Source: Lachnospiraceae bacterium (GTDB lineage: Bacteria > Bacillota > Clostridia > Lachnospirales > Lachnospiraceae). From it: a stretch of 64,000 bases of DNA. This document shows positions 31,210 to 41,570 of this stretch, in pieces. Position 1 is the first letter of the stretch; each line of letters starts with the position of its first letter. The stretch lies in contig JAILGA010000035.1 in assembly GCA_024697225.1 (NCBI GenBank), positions 1 to 64,000 on the forward strand. The letters are read 5' to 3'. Below the pieces are notes generated by a model. It did not search any database. It was not told the DNA's origin and worked only from the letters and a program-made list of their open reading frames with translations. Made by a program: the position numbers and the translations under genes.

Positions 31210-32883
31210 GTGAATAAAGATCATTCAGAGAATAAAGGATCAGGCGATCGTCCGGTCTTCGTGATCGGTCATAAGAACCCGGATACGGATTCGATATGCG
31301 CGGCCATAGCATATGCGAGGCTGAAGAGCACCCTCACCGGGGGTACATTTGTGGCTGCGAGATGCGGTCATCTGAACGAGGAGACCCAGTATGTCCTCGG
31401 CCGCCTGGGGGTAGACCCGCCGGTCTATATCAAGGATGTGCGCACCCAGGTCAGGGATATGGAGATTAGGAGCCTTTCCGGAGATTCCGGCGAGATGTCG
31501 CTGAAAAAGGCCGGGGAAGCCATGCGTGATGCGGGAGTTGTGACTCTGTGTATCACGGATAAAGGAAAGCTAAAAGGACTCCTGTCCTATGGCGATATAC
31601 TGGAATCATATATGAACGTCAACGACGAACAGGTGCTCTCAAGAGCGGGCACGTTGTATCGGAATATAACTGAAACCCTGGACGGAGAGATGAGCGTGGG
31701 CAGCATCGACGACAGGTTTACAACGGGCAAAGTGGTCATAGCAGCCGGTAATCCCGAGATGATGGAGGATCTGATAGAGCCGGGAGATCTGGTAATACTG
31801 GGAAACAGATATGATACACAGCTCTGTGCCATAGAGATGGATGCAGCCTGCCTTGTGGTCTGCGAAGGGGCCAGGATCTCGGCGTCGATCATGAAGCTTG
31901 CCGACGAGCGCGGCTGTCATCTTATCACAACTCCTCATGACACCTTTGCAGTGGCGCGCCTCATTCATCAGAGCCTGCCTGTTCGCGCGGTCATGAAGAC
32001 GGAAGCACTTGTGAACTTCAGGATGGATGATTTCCTGGAGGATATCGAACCGATCATGGCCCAGATGCGGCACCGCTACTTTCCGGTACTTGACAAAAAC
32101 GATGACTTCATCGGCATGATCTCGCGCAGAAATCTGCTGGGAGCAAGAAGAAAGAAGCTCATACTCGTCGATCACAACGAAAAGAGCCAGGCTGTGAACG
32201 GGATGGAGGAATCGGAGATCCTTGAGATCATTGACCATCACAGACTGGGAACGGTTTCTACCTTATCGCCCGTCTTTTTCCGCAATCAGCCGCTGGGCTC
32301 TTCGTCAACTATTATTTATCTTATGTACCGCGAGCATGGCATTGATATAGATCCGCAGACCGCGGGGCTTATGCTTGCGGCCATTCTGTCCGATACACTG
32401 ATGTACCGCAGTCCTACCTGCACGGAGATCGATCGGGATTCCGGGGCTGCACTTGCCGAAACAGCGGGGCTCGATCCGGAGCAGTTCGCCCGTGAGATGT
32501 TCCGCGCCGGTTCCAACATGGAGAAGAAAACTGCCGAAGAGATTTTTGCGCAGGATTTCAAGCGCTTTTCCGTGGGAGAGAAAACTATCGGAGTGGGTCA
32601 GATCAACTCCATGGATACCGGCGAGCTCGCGCTGATCAGGGAGAAGATACTTCCGTGTCTCAAAAAGAAGCGGGAGGATTCAGGTCTCCAGATGATCTTT
32701 TTCCTGCTGACGGATATCATCGGGGAGAGTTCGGAAGTGCTGTTTGACGGAGGTGACGCCGCATGGGTCATCGAGCACGCGTTCAACTGTCCCATTGAAG
32801 ACGGTCGAAGTGCGATACTGCAAGGCATAGTCTCAAGGAAGAAGCAGTTTCTGCCGGCAGTCGTGGAAGTGATGCAGAACTGA
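31210..32883 (+). CDS. Putative manganese-dependent inorganic diphosphatase with inserted CBS/DRTGG regulatory region (DHH family)
   Basis: VFVIGHKNPDTDSICAAIAYARLK; EIIDHHRLGT; DHHA2-like C-terminus; likely GTG start at 31210 inside ORF 31024-32883. Confidence 0.88.
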   Translation: MNKDHSENKGSGDRPVFVIGHKNPDTDSICAAIAYARLKSTLTGGTFVAARCGHLNEETQYVLGRLGVDPPVYIKDVRTQVRDMEIRSLSGDSGEMSLKKAGEAMRDAGVVTLCITDKGKLKGLLSYGDILESYMNVNDEQVLSRAGTLYRNITETLDGEMSVGSIDDRFTTGKVVIAAGNPEMMEDLIEPGDLVILGNRYDTQLCAIEMDAACLVVCEGARISASIMKLADERGCHLITTPHDTFAVARLIHQSLPVRAVMKTEALVNFRMDDFLEDIEPIMAQMRHRYFPVLDKNDDFIGMISRRNLLGARRKKLILVDHNEKSQAVNGMEESEILEIIDHHRLGTVSTLSPVFFRNQPLGSSSTIIYLMYREHGIDIDPQTAGLMLAAILSDTLMYRSPTCTEIDRDSGAALAETAGLDPEQFAREMFRAGSNMEKKTAEEIFAQDFKRFSVGEKTIGVGQINSMDTGELALIREKILPCLKKKREDSGLQMIFFLLTDIIGESSEVLFDGGDAAWVIEHAFNCPIEDGRSAILQGIVSRKKQFLPAVVEVMQN

Positions 32884-33038
32884 CCGCAGGCCGGCGGCAA
32901 AAAAAGTCAACGTATATTTGGTGTGATAGACAGCGGACGCTGTACAAGATGGCGTGATTGCGCTATACTATCGAACATGTTTTTTGATAGTCGGGGATAT
33001 TGGTAATTGGGATCGTTATTCGGCATAAACAGTATGTT

Positions 33039-35516
33039 ATGAAAAAAGAAGAATTCAGGAAATATCTCGAAAACAGGATAAGGTTTCTCGATGGTGCGAC
33101 GGGCACGAATCTCATGAGGGCCGGTATGCCGGCAGGGGTGTGCCCGGAGGCGTGGATCCTCGAGCATGAGGATGTCCTCCTGGAACTCCAGAGGGCGTAT
33201 GCGGCTGCGGGAAGCGATATCGTCTATGCTCCGACCTTTACGGGAAACAGGATAAAGCTTCGCGAATACGGTCTCGAAAGCAGGCTTGCCGAGATAAACA
33301 CTGCTCTGGTCGCCCTGTCAAAAAAAGCCGTCGAAGGTCATGACACCCTCGTTGCAGGTGATATCACCATGACAGGCAGGCAGGTCAGGCCTGTGGGCGA
33401 CATGGAGTTCGATGAACTTGTTGACGTGTACAGGGAGCAGATAGCAGTCCTCAGGGATGCAGGCGTCGACCTGCTGGTCGTTGAGACTATGATGAGTCTG
33501 CAGGAGACAAGGGCCGCAATGATAGCCGCGGGAGAGGTCGCACCTTATCTGCCTGTCATGGCTACACTCACTTTTGAGGCTGACGGGAGGACTCTCTTCG
33601 GGACAGATGCAGCATCCGGGGCAGTCGTTCTTGAGGCGCTGGGCGCATCTGCTGTGGGTGCAAACTGTTCGACTGGTCCCTCCGAGATGGCCGATGTGAT
33701 ACGGAACATGGCAAAGGTGACGACAATACCTATAATCGCCAAGCCGAATGCAGGTTTTCCGAGAACTGACGGAAACGGAAACACATATTACGACATGACG
33801 CCCGAAGAATTCGCAGAGGGCGCGGCGCGGCTCGTGGATGCGGGAGCGAGCGTACTGGGGGCGTGCTGCGGTTCAACGCCGGCATTTATAGAGGAGCTGC
33901 ACAGGAGGTTCTCATCTTACGATGTGAGATCATCCGAAACCGAGAGAAGAGCCGCGGGGATCCGTGTTCTGGCATCGGAGAGAAGGACTCTCACATTTAA
34001 GCCCGGTGATCCTTTCATGATAGTGGGGGAGAGGATAAATCCCACGGGGAAAAAGAAACTGCAGGCAGAGTTAAGAGAGGGAAAACTGGATCTCGTTGCC
34101 GATTATGCGACGGAACAGGAGGCCTGCGGCGCATCCATACTCGATATAAATGTGGGTATGCCGGGAATTGATGAACACGCCATGATGAAGAGCGTCATCT
34201 ATGAGGTGATGAGTCTCACCGACCTGCCGCTCTGTCTGGATTCTACAGATCTCGAAACGATGGAGGACGCCCTGAGAACTTATCCCGGACGGGCGCTTAT
34301 CAATTCCGTATCACTTGAGAAGGGGAAGGCGGAAAGGTTCATGCCTCTGGCAAAGAAGTACGGGGCTATGGTGATCCTGCTGCCCGTCGGTGAAAACGGC
34401 ATACCGGAGACTGTAGAAGAAAAGATCTCCAATGTAGAAAAACTGTTGGATACAGCTTACGAATACGGCCTCACAAGAGAGGACATTGTGGTCGATGCGC
34501 TGGTTGCGACCGTCGGAGCGGATCCAAATGCGGCGGTATCTGTTCTTAAGACGGTATCCTGGTGCAGCGAGAGAGACATTTCCACGATATGTGGTCTCTC
34601 CAATGTATCCTTCGGACTTCCGCAAAGAGGATTTGTAAACGCGGCATTTCTCACCATGGCAATAGACAGAGGGCTGACGATGGCCATATCCAATCCGTCG
34701 CAGGAGCTTCTGGTCAACTCGGCGCTCGCCGCCGATCTGCTGAAGAATAAAGAGGGAAGCGACGGAAGATATCTTGAGCACATGAGCAGATACGGATCCG
34801 ATCCCGCTCCGGGCCTTACATCATCCGCAGGCATGAGTGTTCGCGGAAGCGTGGAAAAGACCGCGGAAAAGACGGATGTGACACCCGCGGATACAGTGAA
34901 GACAGATGTGCTCAAGGGAAACAGGCGAAGCATCGCAAAGGACACAAAGGCGGCAATAGATTCGGGGATCGGTGCGGAGGAACTGTTAAATTCAAGCTTG
35001 ATGCCCGCGATAAATGAGGTGGGGGAACTCTTTAACTCAGGCAAGTACTTTTTGCCGCAGCTCATTGCTTCAGCCGAGGCGATGAAACTCTCGATCACGG
35101 TCATTGAACCGCTTCTAGCCGAGGGAAGAGGAGAGAATAAATACCCCAAAGTTGTCTTTGCGACCGTTAAGGGTGATGTCCACGATATCGGCAAGAACCT
35201 GGTGGTTCTCATGCTTAGAAACGTGGGTTTTGAGGTGATCGATCTGGGTAAGGACGTACCGACTGAGGAGATCGTGCAGGTCGCTATTGATAACGATGCC
35301 AGGCTCATCGGCCTCTCGGCTTTAATGACCACCACCATGCAGGAGATGAAGGCTGTGGTCGAGCTTGCCAGGGTAAAATGCCCGGATGTGAAGATCATGA
35401 TAGGCGGTGCCGTGGTGACTGCCGATTTTGCCAGGGATATAGGTGCCGATGCATATACGAAGGATGCGGCAGAGGCCGTCCTTGTGGCAAAGAAACTGCT
35501 TGGGATAGATGAGTAG
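33039..35516 (+). CDS. metH: Cobalamin-dependent methionine synthase lacking the reactivation domain
   Basis: FLDGATGTNLMRAGMP; GERINPTGKKKLQ; GDVHDIGKNLVVLMLRNVGFEVIDLGKDVP. Confidence 0.93.
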   Translation: MKKEEFRKYLENRIRFLDGATGTNLMRAGMPAGVCPEAWILEHEDVLLELQRAYAAAGSDIVYAPTFTGNRIKLREYGLESRLAEINTALVALSKKAVEGHDTLVAGDITMTGRQVRPVGDMEFDELVDVYREQIAVLRDAGVDLLVVETMMSLQETRAAMIAAGEVAPYLPVMATLTFEADGRTLFGTDAASGAVVLEALGASAVGANCSTGPSEMADVIRNMAKVTTIPIIAKPNAGFPRTDGNGNTYYDMTPEEFAEGAARLVDAGASVLGACCGSTPAFIEELHRRFSSYDVRSSETERRAAGIRVLASERRTLTFKPGDPFMIVGERINPTGKKKLQAELREGKLDLVADYATEQEACGASILDINVGMPGIDEHAMMKSVIYEVMSLTDLPLCLDSTDLETMEDALRTYPGRALINSVSLEKGKAERFMPLAKKYGAMVILLPVGENGIPETVEEKISNVEKLLDTAYEYGLTREDIVVDALVATVGADPNAAVSVLKTVSWCSERDISTICGLSNVSFGLPQRGFVNAAFLTMAIDRGLTMAISNPSQELLVNSALAADLLKNKEGSDGRYLEHMSRYGSDPAPGLTSSAGMSVRGSVEKTAEKTDVTPADTVKTDVLKGNRRSIAKDTKAAIDSGIGAEELLNSSLMPAINEVGELFNSGKYFLPQLIASAEAMKLSITVIEPLLAEGRGENKYPKVVFATVKGDVHDIGKNLVVLMLRNVGFEVIDLGKDVPTEEIVQVAIDNDARLIGLSALMTTTMQEMKAVVELARVKCPDVKIMIGGAVVTADFARDIGADAYTKDAAEAVLVAKKLLGIDE

Positions 35517-35641
35517 AAAGATCTGAGATACACTGACCGGTTGATGGGAACGGGAGTTCAGGCCGGAAATACAGGACGGTTAATATGCCGGCAAATCAAT
35601 AACAACGAAAAAACGAACAACGATAACAGAGGAGAAAAGGA

Positions 35642-37279
35642 ATGATCGGTGCGGATGCAATGGCAAAAAGTCTCGCCGCTGAAGGCGTTGATGTGCTCTT
35701 TGGCTACACGGGCGCAGCCATATGCCCGTTCTATGACGCGCTTGAGAGGGATACCGATATACACGGCGTCCTCGTCAGGACCGAACAGAACGCGGCTCAT
35801 ATGGCGAGCGGTTACGCAAGACTCACAGGAAAAGTGGGAGTCTGCGTGGTCACCAGCGGCCCCGGAGCAACAAACCTGCTGACGGGTATTGCTACCGCAT
35901 TTGCGGACAGCATTCCTCTCGTGTGCATTACCGGACAGGTCAACAGCTCATTGATAGGCAGCGACGTCTTTCAGGAGGCGGACATCACAGGTGCGGCGGA
36001 GTCCTTTGTCAAATACAGCTATCTCGTGAGAAATGCGGCGGACATACCGCGCATCTTCAAGGAGGCCTTTCATATTGCGGGTACAGGCCGCAAGGGTCCT
36101 GTTCTCATAGACGTTCCGCAGGATGTTCAGGAGGCGCCCATACAGAAATTCTCATATCCCGAGAGCGTGAGCCTCCGCAGCTACAAGCCGACGGTGAAGG
36201 GAAACACCGTTCAGATAAGGAAGGTCATATCGGAACTTGCTTCGGCAAAGAAGCCTCTGATCTGCGCGGGCGGCGGAGTCATATCGTCGAGAGCGGAAAA
36301 GCTTATAAGGGAATTCGCACACAGATTTGATATTCCTGTGGTCTCTACCATGATGGGCATAGGTGTCATGCCGACCGAGGATCAGCTTTATTTCGGCATG
36401 GTCGGGAACAACGGTGAGCCGATAGCCAACTATGCAATGAATAATTCCGATCTGCTGCTGGTGGTGGGCGCAAGAGTTGCCGACAGAGCTGTGAACAGAC
36501 CGGATCTGATAACGGAGAACAAGGTACTGGTGCACATAGACGTGGATCCTGCCGAAATAGGAAAGAACGTGGGACCCACCATACCCCTCGTCGGTGATAT
36601 CGGACACATCTTTTCCGAGATGCTTAAGCAGGAATCGATAGCAAAGGTGCCGGAAAACCACAGTGGATGGCTGAACGAACTCTATAATACCAAGGGCGCT
36701 TCCGACGCAAAAAAGGCAAAGAAGAACAGCGAATACGCGGATCCGAAGACCGTCATAGAAGCGATTTCAAGACTCATGGACGAGAACGGCGTCTATGTAG
36801 CGGATGTGGGACAGAATCAGATATGGTCCTGCAGATACCATCAGGTAAGGGGCGGAAGATTCATGACCTCCGGCGGAATGGGGACCATGGGTTATGCGAT
36901 ACCCGCAGCCATAGGCGCAAGGATAGCCTGCCCCGGCAGGCAGGTCATCGCAGTGTGCGGTGACGGCGCTTTTGCCATGTCCATGATGGAACTTGCCACC
37001 ATGAATCAGGAGAATGCCGGTATAAAGATAGTGGTCATGACAAACAGACGGCTTGGTATGGTCAGGGAATATCAGACCTATCATCTGGACGGAAGATATC
37101 CGATGGTCAGGATAGAGAGCGAGCCGGATCTTGAACTCCTCGCAAGAGCGTACGGTCTTCCGTATCTGAAGCTTGACGGGGGATCGGATATCGACAAGGT
37201 GGTGACTGCTTTCCTCAGGCAATATGACGCGGCAATACTCGATGTGTCCGTTGATCCGGACGAAGACACACCCAGGTGA
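35642..37279 (+). CDS. ilvB: Acetolactate synthase large subunit
   Basis: 545 aa ThDP enzyme; TSGPGATNLLTGIATAFADSIPLVCITGQV; GDGAFAMSMMELATMNQENAGIKIVVMTN; followed by the small subunit. Confidence 0.93.
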   Translation: MIGADAMAKSLAAEGVDVLFGYTGAAICPFYDALERDTDIHGVLVRTEQNAAHMASGYARLTGKVGVCVVTSGPGATNLLTGIATAFADSIPLVCITGQVNSSLIGSDVFQEADITGAAESFVKYSYLVRNAADIPRIFKEAFHIAGTGRKGPVLIDVPQDVQEAPIQKFSYPESVSLRSYKPTVKGNTVQIRKVISELASAKKPLICAGGGVISSRAEKLIREFAHRFDIPVVSTMMGIGVMPTEDQLYFGMVGNNGEPIANYAMNNSDLLLVVGARVADRAVNRPDLITENKVLVHIDVDPAEIGKNVGPTIPLVGDIGHIFSEMLKQESIAKVPENHSGWLNELYNTKGASDAKKAKKNSEYADPKTVIEAISRLMDENGVYVADVGQNQIWSCRYHQVRGGRFMTSGGMGTMGYAIPAAIGARIACPGRQVIAVCGDGAFAMSMMELATMNQENAGIKIVVMTNRRLGMVREYQTYHLDGRYPMVRIESEPDLELLARAYGLPYLKLDGGSDIDKVVTAFLRQYDAAILDVSVDPDEDTPR

Positions 37280-37295
37280 GTGAAGGGGGTAAGAC

Positions 37296-37775
37296 ATGCG
37301 AAAGATTTATTCCGTACTGGTAGAAAACCGCTCGGGCGTGCTGTCAAAGGTGGCGGGACTCTTTGCACGAAGGAGCTTCAATATTGACTCCCTGGTCGTG
37401 GGCGAGACCGACGACAGGACCGTCTCGTGCATGACCATCGTCTCAAACGGCGATGAACGAACCCTTCAGCAGATCGAGAAGCAGCTGAATAAAAAGATAG
37501 ATGTCATAAAGGTCAAGACCTTTGACGAACCCGATGCGATATCAAGGGAACTCATGCTGATAAAGCTCCGCTACAACAAGACAAACCGCAGGGATATAAT
37601 GGAGAATTGCGACATAATGGGTGCTCAGATAGTCAATATCGCAAAGAGTACCATGCTTGTGCAGATCTGTGATGAACCCGAGAATATTGAAACGTTTATC
37701 GGAATGATGCGCAGTATCTCAATCGTCGAGATAGCGCGCACGGGAACGGTGGCTCTGCCCAAATGCACAGAGTAA
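37296..37775 (+). CDS. ilvN: Acetolactate synthase small subunit
   Basis: ACT domain VLVENRSGVLSKVAGLFARRSFNIDSLVVGETDD. Confidence 0.95.
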   Translation: MRKIYSVLVENRSGVLSKVAGLFARRSFNIDSLVVGETDDRTVSCMTIVSNGDERTLQQIEKQLNKKIDVIKVKTFDEPDAISRELMLIKLRYNKTNRRDIMENCDIMGAQIVNIAKSTMLVQICDEPENIETFIGMMRSISIVEIARTGTVALPKCTE

Positions 37776-39859
37776 GACGGAAAAAGAGGGGCAGCAGTCC
37801 GGATGGAGCATGGAATAAGGCGCTGTTTGCGGAGGAACTCGTAAACGGGGGCTTTTTCGATGAGGATAAAAAGGACGAATGCGTTGATATCCTTGTGAAG
37901 AAAGCCGCCGAACTTGCGGCGGATACCATGCTTGATGGCATTGAAAGCGGCGTAATAAGGCTGGACAGTTCATATTACAGCAAAAAAAAGGGCGGCAGGG
38001 GTAAAACCGTGCCGCAGTTTCTTGATGAGAGCAATCTTGACCAGTTCTTCGAGAAGATGAGGTACGTCTCAGATCCCGTGCTGAAAAAATACGGAGCGAT
38101 CGAGGGAATACAGCAGTGGACCTACAAGTGTACTCTGGATGAGATACCGGCATTTCGCCGCAAGGAGAACGGAAGACTCAGAATGCTTGCCCAGAAGGCC
38201 TTCGGCAGGGAGATAAAGCAGTATTTCAGAGAGATTGCCGGTGAGAGGCTGACGAACGAAGCCATTTTGGAGCATCTTTGCGAGAATCCCAGATACAGGG
38301 AGCTGGCTTCAAGAAGGCTTGATGAACTGGCGGCCGAGAATGAGCTGCTGTCGTTTATCGAGGAGGGGATGCCCTCCGATTACACCAAACTCTTCCCCAG
38401 AGCCCGCAGAATGAAGCGGGAGTTTTTTCTGCATATAGGTCCCACCAATTCGGGAAAGACACATGACGCACTGGAAGATCTGAAGAAGGCTGAAAGCGGC
38501 GTATATCTCGCGCCCCTCAGACTCATGGCCTATGAGCAGTATGAGGCCATGACAGACGCGGGGCTTGAATGTCACATGCTGACGGGGGAGGAATCCTACG
38601 GCAGCCCGGAGTCCCCGCACGTCTCCTCCACTGTTGAGATGGCTGATTACACGGCGAGATATGAAGTGGGCGTCATAGATGAGGCTCAGATGCTGTCGGA
38701 TCCCGACAGGGGTTATGCATGGACGGCCGCGATACTTGGCCTCAGGGCGAGACGGATCCACGTCTGTGCGGCACCATATGCCAGGAAGATTATAGAAAGG
38801 CTGATAGATCTGTGCGGTGATACCTGTACTATATGTGAGCACGAGCGGCTGGTGCCGATAGCGGCGGTTCGTGAGCCTGTGAGTTTTCCGGCGGGGGTGC
38901 AGCCCGGAGACGCGCTCATAGTCTTTTCAAGAAGGAGCGTGCACAGTGTCGCGGGACTTTTGAGGGAGCAGGGTATAAGCTGCAGCATTATCTACGGCGC
39001 CCTGCCTTATGATGTGAGGCATGAGGAGGTACGGAAGTTCAACGACAGGGAGACTGATGTGGTCGTTGCCACGGATGCGATAGGTATGGGAATGAACCTG
39101 CCTGTCAGAAGGGTGGTCTTTGTGGAGGACTACAAGTTTGACGGCAGGGAGAGCAGGGTGCTGAAGCCCGAGGAAGTGCAGCAGATCGCAGGGCGGGCCG
39201 GCAGATACGGTATCTATGATCTTGGACTCTACGGGAGCATTGAGGGCGATGAGGATATGGAGGAACTCTACAACGCTCCCGTGCCGGATATTGAAGAGGC
39301 GGTTGTCACTGTTCCGAATGACATTCTGCTCTTTGATACGAGAGTGTCCGTGATATTGGAGAAATGGTCGGAGATCCCCGTGCAGAAGGGCTTCATAAAG
39401 GCAAATGTGAGACGTGAGATAGACCTTGCAAAGCGCCTTGAACACATATCGGATGACAAAAAACTGATATGCGAGTTCATCAATCTCAAGTTCGATGAGG
39501 AGAGCTTCAGGCTGCTGGAGCTGTGGGAGGACTGCTTCTGCAGGGTCATGCTGGGAGAAGGCCTGGATGTGATGCTGGATGAGGTGGGTGCCAGAAGCGA
39601 CATGGCAGGGCTTGAACTTCTCTACAGGGAATATGATCTCCTGTACAGTGTTGTGAGCCGGTTTGAACCTCAGTCAGAGCTAATAGGAATGATCGAGAAG
39701 AAGAGATCCGAAATAACCGATAAGCTCATAGTCCTGCTGCAGGATCAGCGCTTTGAAAGACGCCGCTGCAAGCGCTGCGGCAGACCGCTCCCCTTCGGCT
39801 TCAGGTACAGTGTCTGTGAGCGCTGCCACAGGGAGAGAAGATGGGATAGGCACGGGTGA
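37763..39859 (+). CDS. SUV3-like superfamily 2 RNA helicase with C-terminal zinc ribbon
   Basis: FFLHIGPTNSGKTHDALEDLKKAESGVYLAPLRLMAYEQYE; VIDEAQMLSDPDRGYAWTAAILGL; QQIAGRAGRYG; C-terminal CKRCGRPLPFGFRYSVCERCHRER. Confidence 0.85.
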   Translation: MHRVRRKKRGSSPDGAWNKALFAEELVNGGFFDEDKKDECVDILVKKAAELAADTMLDGIESGVIRLDSSYYSKKKGGRGKTVPQFLDESNLDQFFEKMRYVSDPVLKKYGAIEGIQQWTYKCTLDEIPAFRRKENGRLRMLAQKAFGREIKQYFREIAGERLTNEAILEHLCENPRYRELASRRLDELAAENELLSFIEEGMPSDYTKLFPRARRMKREFFLHIGPTNSGKTHDALEDLKKAESGVYLAPLRLMAYEQYEAMTDAGLECHMLTGEESYGSPESPHVSSTVEMADYTARYEVGVIDEAQMLSDPDRGYAWTAAILGLRARRIHVCAAPYARKIIERLIDLCGDTCTICEHERLVPIAAVREPVSFPAGVQPGDALIVFSRRSVHSVAGLLREQGISCSIIYGALPYDVRHEEVRKFNDRETDVVVATDAIGMGMNLPVRRVVFVEDYKFDGRESRVLKPEEVQQIAGRAGRYGIYDLGLYGSIEGDEDMEELYNAPVPDIEEAVVTVPNDILLFDTRVSVILEKWSEIPVQKGFIKANVRREIDLAKRLEHISDDKKLICEFINLKFDEESFRLLELWEDCFCRVMLGEGLDVMLDEVGARSDMAGLELLYREYDLLYSVVSRFEPQSELIGMIEKKRSEITDKLIVLLQDQRFERRRCKRCGRPLPFGFRYSVCERCHRERRWDRHG

Positions 39860-39873
39860 TATATCGATATTCT

Positions 39874-39902
39874 TTGCAATTCCGCATTATATATGATATG
39901 AT
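39874..39902 (+). promoter_or_regulatory. Promoter of the yicC-gmk-rpoZ-rimO-pgsA cluster
   Basis: TTGCAA, 17 nt, TATGAT. Confidence 0.55.
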
Positions 39903-40003
39903 TACATGATGTGTTGTTACGGCGCCCGCGGAAAGGCCGGACCGCGCGATCAGGACTATCAGGGTGGGATTTGTTGTTTTTCGCGGTACCTTTGGAGGAA
40001 ACT

Positions 40004-40891
40004 ATGGTCTGCAGCATGACAGGCTTCGGAAGAAGCGAGATCACGCAGGGTGAGCGGAGATATATGGCGGAGATCAGATCCGTCAATAACCGCTATCTCG
40101 ATCTTAACGTAAAGCTTCCCAGAAGGCTGGGAGCGGCTGATGGCCCCGTGAGGGCACTCTTAAAGCGCTATATCAAGAGAGGGAAGGTTGATGTTTTTGT
40201 AAGCTGCACCCTTGATTACGGTAATGACGAGGTGGTCAGGTACAACAGACGGATCGCCTCGGAGTATCTTGAGAGTCTGAAGCTTATGGCCGAGGAATTC
40301 GGCATGGAAAATGACATCAGACTCTCGACACTGGCCAGATTCCCGGATGTCTTCGTTACGGAGGAAGAGGAGCTTGATGAGGATGAGGCTGTAAAGGGAG
40401 TTTTGGAAGCGGTTGAGGACGCCTGCATGAAGTTTTCGGAAGCAAGGCGGACCGAGGGTGAATGGCTTAAGAGCGACCTGCTTGATAAGCTTACTGTGAT
40501 GGAAAGCAGCGTGGCGTATATCACGGAGCGCTCTCCGCAGATAATCGAGGAGTACAAAAAATCCCTCCGTGAGAAGATCGAGGATCTCATGGGGGAGAAG
40601 TCGATAGATGAGAACAGACTTGCCATGGAAGTCGCGCTGTTTGCCGACAAGGTATGCGTCGATGAGGAACTGGTAAGGCTTGGAAGCCATATATCGCAGG
40701 TCAGGAGTGTCCTTGAAAAGGGCGATGACAAGGATGGTATAGGCAGAAGACTGGACTTTATCGTTCAGGAGATGAACAGGGAAGCAAACACGATACTTTC
40801 AAAATCCACGGATCTTGGCATATCGGACATGGGTATAGACCTGAAGACTACTATCGAAAAGATACGAGAGCAGATACAGAATATCGAGTGA
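40004..40891 (+). CDS. yicC: YicC family endoribonuclease-like protein
   Basis: MVCSMTGFGRSEI...SVNNRYLDLNVKLPRRL; ends GIDLKTTIEKIREQIQNIE; start at ATG 40004 after TTGGAGGA. Confidence 0.94.
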   Translation: MVCSMTGFGRSEITQGERRYMAEIRSVNNRYLDLNVKLPRRLGAADGPVRALLKRYIKRGKVDVFVSCTLDYGNDEVVRYNRRIASEYLESLKLMAEEFGMENDIRLSTLARFPDVFVTEEEELDEDEAVKGVLEAVEDACMKFSEARRTEGEWLKSDLLDKLTVMESSVAYITERSPQIIEEYKKSLREKIEDLMGEKSIDENRLAMEVALFADKVCVDEELVRLGSHISQVRSVLEKGDDKDGIGRRLDFIVQEMNREANTILSKSTDLGISDMGIDLKTTIEKIREQIQNIE

Positions 40892-40925
40892 CAACACGGA
40901 GATCTCTTTGATCGAAAGGAAACCT

Positions 40926-41552
40926 ATGGCGGACAGACGGGGAGTAATAACGGTGATAAGCGGGTTCTCGGGGACAGGCAAGGGCACGCTCATGAGGGAA
41001 CTTATGTCCCGCTATGACAATTACACGCTTTCCGTGTCCATGACGACAAGAGAGCCCAGAGCAGGCGAAGTAGACGGCAGGGATTATTTCTTCACCACGG
41101 ATGAGAATTTCGAAAAGATGGTGGAGGAGGGTAAGTTTATCGAGCATGCCGGCTACTGCGGGCATTACTACGGTACTCCCAGAGATTTCGTATACAAAAG
41201 ACTCGACGAGGGCTATGATGTGCTGCTTGAGATCGAGGTGCAGGGCGCGCTTCAGGTAAAGGAAAAGTGTCCCGATGCCCTGCTTTTGTTCGTGACTCCG
41301 CCGAGTGCCGAAGAACTGAAAAAACGACTTGAGGGAAGGGGAACGGAAGCCCCGGATGTCATTAAGGAGAGGCTTGAGCGCGCCAAAGAGGAATCGAAAT
41401 ATATAGACAGATATGATTATCTGCTTATCAATGACGACCTCGACCGCTGTACCGAAGAGATGCACAGCATCATACAGGCTGCACACGCAGCGCCCGGCAG
41501 AAACACAGAGCTTATAAAGACAATCATCGACAGTTTGTACACTATACACTGA
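40926..41552 (+). CDS. gmk: Guanylate kinase
   Basis: GVITVISGFSGTGKGTLMRELM; SVSMTTREPRAGEVDGRDYFF. Confidence 0.96.
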   Translation: MADRRGVITVISGFSGTGKGTLMRELMSRYDNYTLSVSMTTREPRAGEVDGRDYFFTTDENFEKMVEEGKFIEHAGYCGHYYGTPRDFVYKRLDEGYDVLLEIEVQGALQVKEKCPDALLLFVTPPSAEELKKRLEGRGTEAPDVIKERLERAKEESKYIDRYDYLLINDDLDRCTEEMHSIIQAAHAAPGRNTELIKTIIDSLYTIH

Positions 41553-41570
41553 AAAGGGGGTTTAAGAACA

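Noticed and set aside
32884-33038. Possible cobalamin or SAM riboswitch upstream of metH
   Set aside because: Region is short and lacks recognisable B12-box or S-box core motifs; only a minor ACTATC/GATAGT inverted repeat is seen.
34457-35533. 358-aa minus-strand ORF over metH
   Set aside because: Shadow ORF of metH codons; no domain signal.
35544-35645. 34-codon leader ORF overlapping the ilvB ATG (ATGA); MGTGVQAGNTGRLICRQINNNEKTNNDNRGEKE
   Set aside because: Considered as a branched-chain amino acid attenuator peptide, but it has no SD, few Leu/Val/Ile codons and no terminator/antiterminator hairpins.
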